From Lycocorax pyrrhopterus obiensis (taxonomy: Eukaryota > Chordata > Aves > Passeriformes > Paradisaeidae), in NCBI GenBank assembly GCA_014706295.1, contig JACSVZ010000001.1, forward strand, positions 1,611,740-1,675,739: a stretch of DNA of 64,000 nucleotides. Direction: 5' to 3'. Every line of letters starts with the position of its first letter. Positions within the stretch are counted from its first letter, which is position 1. Under the pieces are notes generated by a model that was given only the letters and a program-made list of their open reading frames with translations, did not search any database and was not told the DNA's origin. Positions 55,006-64,000 of the stretch are shown here, one piece after another. Made by a program: the position numbers and the translations under genes.

Positions 55006-56284
55006 CTTTTATTTTGCACTTACAAGGGAAGAAAATCCCACAACTCCTGGGTGCTCCTTGGCACTGTAGGACTCAGAAGAAATTCCCCAGCCTATTCTTA
55101 CATGCCACAAAAAGTGCTGTGCTGGAGTTCATTTGATAAGAAACCATCAAAATGTCACACCACGGCCATGATTAATTAATTAAAATATATCACAAAGGCA
55201 AAACCAGGAGTAACCTTCTTTGCATACTGAAAGAATTAGACCTTGCAGCAAAAATGAGGGAAAAGTGCCCTCCTGGAAAATATTACGCTTGGTGCTATTT
55301 TGAGCTCCACAAAAAGATTAGTTCTGTTTTCTTTCATAGGCAAAATTATTAGGAAATCTTACAGGACAAGGTAAGAACCTCAAGAAATCATAAAATTAGA
55401 AATGATAAAAATTAGGGACGTGTGTGATGTAATTATTCAGCGCTCCCTTAACATCTACAGGCTCACTCTTTAACACAAGACCCCCACCAGGCCTCACTTT
55501 GACGCCCCATCCCAAAAGGTCTCCTTGGGTATGTGTCTGGAATTCAGGAGGCTTCGGGCCGATCCTCACTCCTTTAGCTGGTGGCAGGAGCGAGGAGCTG
55601 GTGGGGTGTGATAGAAGCAGGGCCATATCCTTTGTGGTGAACCACACCCCATGAATATGTCAGGGCTTTGTGCCTGTCACTGCTCTCGGGGGCTGGAACA
55701 ATGCTGCTGCTTCCCCACTCCCCTCCTTTTCTCCCAGTTTTCACCCAGTAGCAGGCCCAAAAAGAGTTATGGATTTCCTTCTCACAGAGCTGCGTGGCCT
55801 GATAAAGGGAAATCCACGGAGAAAATGACTTATTTTTCACTCTCCCTCACGATTTCGGTTGAGGGAGAAAGTGCAATAAATTTTGGCGGGAAAACCAGCA
55901 ACGAGGCGCTCTGGGGACATTTCTTTGCAATCCCTGTTGAGAAATAGGGTGAGAACAGCCCACCCTAGGGATGATTATTTTTCTTGCTCCCGAGCCCAGA
56001 TGTTCCTTTTGCTGCGCCCAGGATTTTGAAACTGCCCGGAGTTCGTTTGAGTGGAGAAAGAAAAAAAAGGGAACTGCTGGAAAACCGTTCCACGTTCACA
56101 CACGATGTCCTTTTGCAGTGACGAAACGTTTGTTTTACAACTCAACTGAAGTGTTTTACCTGAGGTTTTCTGCAGGAAAAACCTCTTTGCCCAAGGTTCT
56201 GCAGGATCCTGTGCCGGGCACGTGCCAGGATCTGCGCCTGGGCTGCCAAAACTGAATAGAAAATTTTATACAAATATAAAAACA
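55006..56284. other. Unassigned sequence
   Basis: No transposable element recognised. It holds the 31-bp candidate exon listed separately. Confidence 0.5.
55340..55370 (+). other. Candidate 31-bp micro-exon
   Basis: Preceded by CTGTTTTCTTTCATAG (polypyrimidine tract plus AG) and followed by GTAAGAACC, both close to vertebrate splice consensus. Two of three frames are open (AKLLGNLTGQ or KIIRKSYRT). No neighbouring exon or gene is recognised, so this may be chance. Confidence 0.15.
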
Positions 56285-56420
56285 AGGAATGATTCGGGTT
56301 GGGAGGGACCTTAAGGATTGTCCAGTGCCACCCCCTGCCATGGGCACTCCCCTCCCACTATCCCAGGCTGCTCCAAGCCCCATCCAGCCTGGCCTGGAAC
56401 ATTCCAGGTGTTCCTAAGGT
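56285..56420 (-). mobile_element. CR1 3' end, type A
   Basis: GAATGATTCGGGTTGGGAGG to CTGGAACATTCCAGG. The GGGACACC block is changed to GGGCACTCCC and the tail is lost. Confidence 0.88.
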
Positions 56421-59400
56421 ATCCAGATGACTTCCAGCTTAGCAATGCTTGTAGCCCAGACCCCAAAGAAAATGAAATACTGCTGCTGGAGCAGCATTAA
56501 TGCCAAAAATGAGTAGTAAGGACAACAATAACCCCCATTCTGGGGTGTTGAGCTGAACCTCTTGCTGGATTAAGCAGCTTTAATGAAACTCCTCCTTTTC
56601 TGCACGAATCAGCCCTTGGTTTTCAACCAGCTGCTCTCAATTTTTTTGGGTTCCTGCCAAGCACACGACCCCTGCTCCCCATCCCGCCCCGTGGCCTGGC
56701 CGTGCCCTGGCACTGCACAAGCACAGCCCCACGGGGTTCACTCTGTTCTTTATCACACAGAATTTCCTCAAGAACCCTTCCCGTGCTGCAGATTAAACAC
56801 CGAGCAGTTGCTGAGCTAAAAAAATAAATAAGTAATAGCAATAGTAATAAAAGAGGCTGACGAATTGCAGGAAGGTCCTGCTTGTTATTTTAGCACTACT
56901 GCTTCCTCTCCCTGCTCGGGGTGCCGAGCAATGGCAGCACTCGGGCACCTCTTGCTCACCCTTCAGCATCTCCCCCGCCCGGGCAAGAAGGTGCTGGTGA
57001 CTCACGGGCTGCAGTGCCAGGAAAAAGATGGAGAAAAACTTTGGATATGAGGAGAAAGGGGAGGAAAAAAAAGGAGCTGAACAGCAGAGGCGGGTAGGAT
57101 TAGAGCAGGCTGCCCTCTGCCTGTGTCCCTCTCGGGGAGCTGTGACCCTCAGGGCGGCGGGAGCTGCTGCGGGTGGTGACACAGCAGCTGGGAGCAGCAT
57201 TCCGCATTCCCGCTTGTTAATGGGAATAAACTCCTGACTCACACCCAGCGAGGAGGCCGGGGAGTCTGGGACGAGAACCAGCTCTGAAGTGCTGCTCTCT
57301 GGCCAAGCCTGGGCTGTGACAGGCTCCGTGTCCTTGTCACCCACGTGGGCACAGCCCTGCTGCGGGACAGGCTTGCGTGGCGAGGGGAAAAGTTCAGCTC
57401 CAGGAGTGATTTAGGGAGGTAATTCCCAGGAAGCAGAGAAGTTTCCCGTGCCAGTGCCTGGCCGGGCTGGATGAATAAGCCATGACTAAAGCATCGGCTC
57501 CACAGGGGGTGGTGAGAACATTACGAGAACGTTACAACCTCTTGGTCACTGGTGACAAAACACAGATTGCTGGGTGAAGCCCTTCCATTCCCCCCTGAGC
57601 CCTCCCAGGGCTGCAGCTGCTCCTGCAGCCATCAGAGCATCCACAGAGCCTCCGAGTCCATCCCACCGCTCCTTTCCCCGAGCCACGTGAGTTGCAGCAC
57701 ACTTTAAGCAGGTTCCTAAGCTTTTTTCCGAGCCTTAAGCCCAGCCTAAATCATGCTCTGCTGCTCCCTCCCTGCACGGCGTGTCGGGTGCTGTTGGCTG
57801 TCATTTGTCATGGCAGCAGCTCAGAAAGTCCCCAGAAAAGAACCAGAAAGGGACTTGTGCTGCCACTCTTGTACCTGCAGTAACTCCCAGGAGTTATCCG
57901 AGCCCAGTAGGATTGAGGAAGAGCAAATTCACGAGCATGCCACGGTTGTTTGAACAGCTGAAACGAGTCCTTGCTGTAATCTCTTTAACTGATAAGCAAC
58001 GAGATGATATTTCTGCAAGCTCAGATATGAACTCAAAGAAAACTGAAGTGGAAAAAACCCCCACGTACTGCACCAGCTCCTCCCCAAACATGCATTTTGT
58101 GAAACATGGAGAAGCCAAAAACACCAGTTAGAAATTCTGAATGGCACTTACCTCTCAAGAAGTGCTGGTAAGAAGGAAGTGACTCAAATATGCTGTTTGA
58201 AGCCATTGTTTCCTCTTTAAAACTCACTCTCTCCTCACTGGCAGGGAATTTAGGGTTCCTTCCACCTTGGGGAGTGCAAAATGAAGATTGGTCATTGCCA
58301 CCACCCTCCTCCCAGCCATCCCGCTCGGCTCCATCCCGGCGCCTCGGGAGCAGATCCTGAGGTACTTTCGCTCAAAGAACTCCGAAATTGTTTCTTAAAA
58401 AGAAGGAGGGAAAAAAAAAAAGAGCGGCTTGGTTGTGGTTGATGATGCTTACCAGCCTCCGAAACCCTGTGGTTTGCAGGCACAACGATTCGCCCTCCCT
58501 GCTGACCAATATCCCGGACCCGCTCTTGGGTGACTGCCTCCGTACCCAACTTGTGGTTCTGTGGTTGTTTATGAGGCCCAAAGAAGTGTTTCACACAACC
58601 CAAATTACAAATTTAACTGTTCCCCTTTCCAGGACCTGCCTCCATTGGTCCTTTGGCATCACATGACTGGGGTGATGTCGACTTTCTGCCTTTTTTTTTT
58701 TTTTTTTAAGGGGTTTGATTTTTTTTTAACTTTCTGAAGTCATGCCCTTCCCACTCCACCTGCCCTCCCCGGGGCTCCAGGCAGGGATGGAGTTGCTGAG
58801 GGAGGGAAAAACTGGTGATTCACCAGCCCTGGTGCTCCAAAAGAGCTTTGCTGAGTTAGTTCGGCTCCTCTTGTTTGGTTGTTTGTGGTTTTTTTGGAAC
58901 CCCTGCTTATTTTGATAGCGAGTTCGTCGCTGCTTATTCTGTAGGAATTCAAACCTGGGTTTGAGGCTGCTGCGAAGGCAGCAGGATGTGGAACTCATCC
59001 TGGAAAACATTGGGAATCAGCTGGAGGGAAGACCCCTGCCTGTGGAAAGAGCTCTGTAACGAGATTTATTTTTTCAAGAAAATGGGGAAAAAAAGGGGAG
59101 ATTTAAAAGTTAAAAAAAAAAAAAGGGAAAAAAAGGGAGAATAAAAATTCCCAACTTTATTTGGAATCTCTGTGATGGCACCCTCCAAGGAGTGCTGGAA
59201 TATCACAGGAAATCTCGGTGGTTACTTCCACAGGGTCCAATCCCACAATCCTACCTCAGCACAATTCCTGTTCTTCCTTTGTCTTCTCCCTCCCCAAAAG
59301 AAGAAGAAGAAAAAAATTACAAATCAAAAGCCTAAACCAATAATCAATTGGAAGTTCTGTCTCTGGCTGTGACAGTGAAGAAGAGAGGAGAAAATTCAGT

Positions 59401-59626
59401 TACTGCTCCATGAAATGGGAATTCCTGGACAAAAGGAGGTTGGCTTAATCCGCTTGGATTTCTCTGCTTATTGCAACTATGGAATGGAGTCCTGGCACTG
59501 CCTGAATTTCCTGTGGAAGCACTTCCAGGGCGTCCTGGCTTCCTCCTGGAGTCAGTGGGAGCTCTGGGGGTGTGTGCAGTAGATTTTCCTTTAAATAAAA
59601 GGCAATTTGCTGAATCAGAGGCTTAA
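56421..59626. other. Unassigned interval, partly GC-rich
   Basis: About 3.2 kb without a recognised transposable element. 56880-57250 is GC-richer with two TGACTCA sites (57000 and 57235). Poly-T at 58690-58708 and poly-A at 59113-59124 are present. Frames to 183 codons (56793-57344, minus) show no domain. Confidence 0.5.
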
Positions 59627-60006
59627 AGAATCCTGGAATGGTTTGGGTTGGAAGAGACCTAAAATCACCTTGTTCCCACCCCTGCCATGGGCAGGGACAC
59701 CTTCCACTGTCCCAGGCTGCTCCAAGCCCCAATGTCCAACCTGGCCTTGGACACTGCCAGGGATCCAGGGGCAGCCACAGCTGCTCTGGGCACCCTGTGC
59801 CAGGGCCTGCCCACCCTCCCAGGCAGGAATTTCATCCTAAAATCCAACCTAAACCTTCCCTCCTCCAGTTTAACGCCATTCCCTGTGTCCTATCCCTCCA
59901 GTCCTTGTCCCCAGGCCCTCTCCAGCTCTCCTGGAGCCCCTTTAGGCCCTGGAAGGGGCTCTAAGCTCTCCCCAAAGCCTTCTCTCCTCCAGCCTGAACA
60001 ACCCCA
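59627..60006 (-). mobile_element. CR1 3' copy, type A
   Basis: Tail AGAATCCTGGAATGG, 3' UTR, and ORF2 C-terminus with the KARLDIGAWSSLGQWKVSL frame. It continues 5' through TCCTGGAGCCCCTTTAGGCC to the LFRLEE-type motif at about 60000. Confidence 0.95.
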
Positions 60007-60368
60007 AAAAGCTTCTCGTGATCCAAAAGGATTCGGCAGTTCCAGCCACACACATTTCCTAGGAAATTGGGATATTTTCCCAAATGAACTTCCTGAAAAA
60101 ACAACCCAGAGCAATTCTGAGCAGCAAGAACAGGGAACTCAGGCCACTTCACTCCCATGCTCTGAGCTTGGCTCAATCCTGAACCAAGGGCTGTTTTTAC
60201 TTCCCGGTTCTTCCAGATCCTGCCGCCAACTTTTTCCCTGGATCGGGATAAACCTCTTCCCGCTCCGGAGCTGGATTCCTTCCACTCCTGAACAAACAAC
60301 CCAACGAGTGTTCACCTGCCAGCGGGGCCGGCTCCCGGGAAGCGCATCCCGGCTCCCGGCTCAGCTCC
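60007..60368. other. Unassigned sequence, becoming GC-rich
   Basis: No exon recognised. CpG frequency rises from about 60310 into the following repeat. Confidence 0.5.
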
Positions 60369-60441
60369 GGGCGGGATGCGGGCGGGATGCGGGCGGGATC
60401 CGGGCGGGATCCGGGCGGGAACCGGGCGGGAACCGGGCGGG
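60369..60441 (+). repeat. 11-bp G-rich minisatellite
   Basis: Six and a half units of GGGCGGGATGC type. The variants occur in pairs: two GATGC, two GATCC, two GAACC, then a final GGGCGGG. The seven GGGCGGG blocks give 14 G-triplets, enough for G-quadruplexes. GGGCGGG also matches the Sp1/KLF GC-box core. It lies in a CpG-rich stretch of about 60310-60530. Confidence 0.93.
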
Positions 60442-60727
60442 CGCTGCGGGACCAGCACCGGCAGAGGGAGCTCGGGCCGGCGGCACCGAATTTTGGCTTC
60501 ACTTTCGCAGGGTCCCCGCCCCAAAAAGGCGATGATGCAAGTTGAATTCAGGGAGCAGAATTCCAGGAGCTCGTGGCACATTCACCTGCGGGAAGACAAA
60601 GCCCCAAATTTCAAGTTTGTCACCACGGGAAAAGATTTTTAAATCGGGGTACGGAGGAGATGTGCAAAGTGCTGAGTTAGCTGTGAGGGAATATCTGCTC
60701 TGTCCCAACAGGCAGGACAAAGGATTG
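60442..60727. other. Unassigned, CpG-rich at the left
   Basis: CpG-rich to about 60530, then ordinary. No exon recognised. Confidence 0.5.
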
Positions 60728-61035
60728 TGGAATCCTGGAATATCCTGAGTGGGAAAGGACCCACAGGGATCACCCAGTCCCAGCCCTGGCCCTGCCCAGA
60801 CCCCCCAACAATCCCAGCCTGGGCATCCCTGGCAGCGCTGTCCAAACGCTCCTGGAGCTCTGGCAGCCTCGGGGCCGTGCCCATTCCCTGGGGAGCCTGG
60901 GCAGTGCCCAGCACCCTCTGGGGGAAGAACCTTTCCCTGCTCTCCAGCCTGAGCCTGCCCTGGCCCAGCTCCAGCCGCTCCCTGGGTGCTGCCCTGTCCC
61001 AGGAGCAGAGATCGGAGCTGTCCCTGGGGATGAAC
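60728..61035 (-). mobile_element. CR1 copy, type B
   Basis: Tail GAATCCTGGAATATCCTGAG and intact LPELQERLDSAARDAQAGIV frame. The upstream LELGQGRAGW-like block ends at GAGCAGAGATCGGAGCTGTC. Confidence 0.95.
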
Positions 61036-61279
61036 GATGAATTATGGACATTTTAAATGCCATCAGGGTGGAGATGAGGCCAACAGGAATGTGTTTCAGG
61101 GTATCCAAGGAACCAGGCTGCTGCAGGGATGTGCTCTGTGGCAGGATGTCAGACTCCTTAATTTCTTACTGTCTCTCCTGTCATCTGGGAAAGAAACTCT
61201 TCCTGAAGGATCTCGAATCCCTGGATGCTCAGAAGACGAAAACCATCAGAGCCTGAAATCTCTCTTTGGAGCCCTGAGC

Positions 61280-61375
61280 AACCTGATCCATCCCTGCCCA
61301 CGGCAGGGGGTTGGAATGAGATATCTTTAAGGTCCCTTCCAACCCAAACTATTCCGGGATTCTACAATTCCCAGA
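61280..61375 (+). mobile_element. CR1 3' end, type A
   Basis: CATCCCTGCCCACGGCAGGG, ATATCTTTAAGGTCCCTTCC and the tail TTCCGGGATTCTACAATTCC. About 95 bp remain. Confidence 0.9.
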
Positions 61376-62179
61376 TTCTCTGGTTGGTGCTGCATTTATT
61401 TCTCTTTTCCTGGCACTCAGCAGGCTGGGGCAGGAATGCTGCCAGGGCTGGGATGGACACCCAGGGCTGCCAGGGCACAGCTGAGGGACAAGGAACAGTT
61501 GGGCAGCTTTTGTCACCTCCTGGCTGCAGATGATGCAAGGGAGAAGCTCGAGTATCTCCTGTCACTCCAGACCCCGATTTGCCAACAGGCAGCTAGAAAT
61601 AGCACGTGGAATGGGATTTGTTAAGGTCTGACCACCTTGAATTCCCAAGGAATGCTTTATGAAGGTCCAACCACCCCGAATTTCCAAGGAAAGGACTGAG
61701 CCCTGTGGGTCTCTGCTACACTCAAGTAAGAGGATGAGCTGCTCTTCTCCCAGGCCTCTTCTACATCCACGCAAAGCCATGAATTCCCAAAAAAGTGGGG
61801 AAAGTTTGCTGGAAATGCTCCATCCACCACAGAGCTGTGTTATGCTGGGTGCACCTCAGCTGTTCCTGCAGCCTCCCAATAAATCTGTGTCAAAATGTGC
61901 CCTCAGCGTGGCTGGCATAGCTCGGAGGAGAGGGATAAACGGAATTGTTCCCAATTCCGGCCTCAGGGAGGGCATCCAAGTGTTGCTGTGCCACTGTTAA
62001 TGCCAATCTGAATTTCTTTTAAAGCTGTCCTGTAATTAATGTAAAAACAGGCCCTTAGAAAATTAATGTCAGTGGGATTTACACAGCATTTGCTTTTTAA
62101 TGAGTGAGATTTGTCCCTCTGTGCTGGGCACTGAGAGGCCCCTCGAGGGCTGTGTCCAGTTCTGGGTCCTGGAAAAAAG
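61376..62179. other. Unassigned sequence
   Basis: Nothing certain. AGGTC[TC]GACCACC..GAATT[CT]CCAAGGAA occurs twice, 55 bp apart, near 61627 and 61664. Confidence 0.5.
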
Positions 62180-62290
62180 AGTTTGAGGGGCTGGAGCAGC
62201 CTGGGACAGTGGAAGGTGTCCCTGCCATGGAATGAGATGATCCTTAAAATCCCTTCCAAGCCAAACCATTCCAGGATTCCAGGATTCCAG
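62180..62290 (+). mobile_element. CR1 3' end, type A
   Basis: GGGCTGGAGCAGCCTGGGAC to a tail of repeated CCAGGATT units. The 3' UTR palindrome is shortened (CTGCCATGGAATGAG). Confidence 0.9.
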
Positions 62291-62724
62291 GGAAGGGAAC
62301 GGAGCTGGGAAGGGGCTGGAGAACTCTGAGGGAGCTGGGAAAGGGGCTCAGCCTGGAGCAAAGGAGGCTCAGGGGGGACCTTGTGGCTCTGCACAACTCC
62401 CTGACAGGAGGGGGCAGCCGGGGGGGTCGGGCTCTGCTCCCAGGGAACAGGGACAGGAGGAGAGGGAACGGCCTCAGGTTGGGCCAGGGGAGGCTCAGGG
62501 TGGACACCAGCAGGAATTTCCTCTTGGAAAGGGAGGTCAGGCCTTGGAAAGAGCTGCCCAGGGAGGTTTGGAGTGCCCATCCCTGGAGGTGTCCCAGGAA
62601 GGCCTGGACGTGGCACTCAGTGCTCTGGGCTGGGGACAAGGTGGGCATCGGGCACAGCTGGGCCTCGATGGGCTGGGAGGGCTTTTCCAGCCTCAGGGAT
62701 TTTGGGATTCTGGGATTCTCCCCA
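62290..62724 (+). mobile_element. CR1 copy, type D, best preserved
   Basis: Reads SLEQRRLRGDLVALHNSL, then [19 protein letters not shown] and [12 protein letters not shown]. After the one-base frameshift it resumes [20 protein letters not shown]. The 3' end has GGGATTCT octamers at about 62702-62720. It abuts the preceding type A copy in the same orientation. Confidence 0.95.
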
Positions 62725-63358
62725 ACTTCAAAAGCCACACAACACATGTTCTCCCTGTCCCAGCCTTCTGTGCTGAGGGTTTTGGCACAGGGAGAGAAAC
62801 CTGAGAGAAGTCAGAGCTGAGTGCGTGTCCTGCTCCAGACAGAATTTCTGTTTTCCATCCGCACTCTCCTTTGCTTCCCACTTTTCTGGAAGCCAAAGGG
62901 AAAACTTCAGCCTTTCATCACCTGCATGAGTCTCCCTCCATCCTGCAGTGTCAGAGCACGGTGGCTTCTCAGAACCTCGGGAATGAGGTGGAGGGGTTAT
63001 GAAAATAATAATTAAAATAAATGAGGAGGAGAAAATTCACCCGGAGATGGCATTCCAGAGGAACTGGATCTGCCTGGGAATTGAGGCTGTCACTCAACAC
63101 AGCCCAGAAGAGCAGGAAATATTTTAAAACAACACCCCAATGTTTCACCCTGGCAGTTTGAAAATCAAATGTTTTGACTTTTCATTTCAAAAACGGACCC
63201 AGATTAAATAACTCAGCTAAGAAAAAGGCCTGACCTAAATGAGCTTTTTCCCTCTGGTCTTCCTGGTTTGCCTCCATCCCAAAACTTCTGCATCAGGGGC
63301 TGCTGGGGAACGTTCTGATAAATCATCCCATCACTTTTGGTCTTTTTTCTCCCTGGAT
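62725..63358. other. Unassigned sequence
   Basis: Nothing recognised. Confidence 0.5.
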
Positions 63359-63978
63359 CCAAGAGATCTTTTATTTATTTCCATTTAATTTCTTTATTTC
63401 TTTCCATTTTATTTCTTTATTTATTTCCATTTAATTTCTTTATTTCTTTCCATTTTATTTCTTTATTTCAATTTTATTTCTTTATTTCCATTATTTATAT
63501 ATTTATTTATTTCCTTTATTTCTTTATTTATTTCCTTTATTTCATTTATTTCCTTTGTTTCTTTATTTCCATTTAATTTTTTTGTTTCCATTATTTATTT
63601 ATTTATTTATTTCCTTTATTTATTTCATTATTTATTTCCATTTTATTTCTTTATTTCAATTTTATTTCTTTATTTCCATTATTTATATAGTTATTTATTT
63701 ATTTATTTATTTCCTTTATTTCTTTATTTATTTCCTGTGTTTCTTTATTTATTTCCATTGTATTTATTTCCTTTATTTATATCTTTATTTATTTCCATTT
63801 TATTTCTTTCTTTCTTTCCATTTCATTTCTTTCTTTCCATTTTATCTATTTCTTTATTTATTTCCCTTATTTATTTATTTTTTCCATTTTATTTATTTCC
63901 ATTATTTATTTCTTTATTTCCTTCATTTATTTATTTGATTCCACTTGTTTTATTTCTTTATTTCCGCTTGTTTTATTT
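63359..63978. repeat. (TTTATTTC/TTTCCATT)n low-complexity tract
   Basis: Over 600 bp of TTTAT, TTTCTTTA and TTTCCATT units, nearly pure pyrimidine plus A. A higher-order repeat is visible: a segment with CCATTATTTATATATTTATT near 63490 recurs near 63675. The F/I/Y-rich plus frames (79 and 127 codons) are artefacts. Confidence 0.95.
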
Positions 63979-64000
63979 CAGTAACAGAATTTGCAGGGGG

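Noticed and set aside
59687..60535. 282-codon plus frame
   Set aside because: The first part is CR1 antisense, the last part the 11-bp G-rich repeat; no domain between them.
63337..63938. Hydrophobic F/I/Y-rich frames resembling membrane proteins
   Set aside because: Low-complexity TTTAT/TTTCC repeat; the composition alone explains them.
1..64000. CRISPR array, operon or bacterial-type system
   Set aside because: The repeat content is that of a bird genome; the tandem arrays lack regular unique spacers and no bacterial genes are present.

Overview
This window looks like non-coding DNA from a bird, most likely a songbird. The main evidence is about 50 fragments of CR1, the dominant avian LINE retrotransposon. 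They are recognised by their conserved 3' UTR, 8-base 3' tail repeats (ATTCCATG or GGGATTCT type) and the C-terminal part of the CR1 ORF2 reverse transcriptase. LTR-like sequences, AT-rich microsatellites and several minisatellites are also present. The passerine assignment is an inference from repeat content; no gene was found that could test it.

I could not identify any intact protein-coding gene, tRNA, rRNA or CRISPR array. The long open frames are either CR1 remnants (sense ORF2 C-terminus or its antisense) or stop-free minisatellites at 13.7-14.6 kb and 27.7-28.2 kb. The remaining DNA could be intergenic or the interior of a large intron. A few stretches have splice-like borders or regulatory-looking composition and are marked as weak candidates.

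CR1 copies fall into four groups, labelled here A to D. Type A is the commonest (3' end close to the standard avian CR1 3' UTR; frame GNGFPVPEGRAGWDLGQ or an older relative). Type B carries LPELQERLDSAARDAQAG. Type C carries LEQRRLRGDL and RLRLEIGKENFPGRAV. Type D carries [17 protein letters not shown]. Nearly all are 5'-truncated to 100-500 bp. The deepest (14917-15695) reaches into the reverse transcriptase thumb region. Types C and D share a one-base frameshift in the ORF2 C-terminus.

Layout: 0-4.7 kb holds a 90-bp tandem array, a well-bounded LTR, scattered CR1 and a second LTR-like segment. 4.7-13.7 kb is mostly single-copy-looking sequence with one pyrimidine microsatellite and two CR1s. 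13.7-28.2 kb contains four tandem-repeat loci (27, 28, 259 and 20 bp periods) between CR1 copies. 29-51.5 kb is the densest CR1 zone, with inverted pairs, an adjacent B/A pair and a probable minus-strand LTR at 40.5-41.1 kb. 51.5-60 kb is sparser. 60-64 kb has a G-rich 11-bp array, more CR1 and a long TTTAT/TTTCC low-complexity tract to the window end. CR1 boundaries were placed by eye, so expect errors of 5-30 bp.
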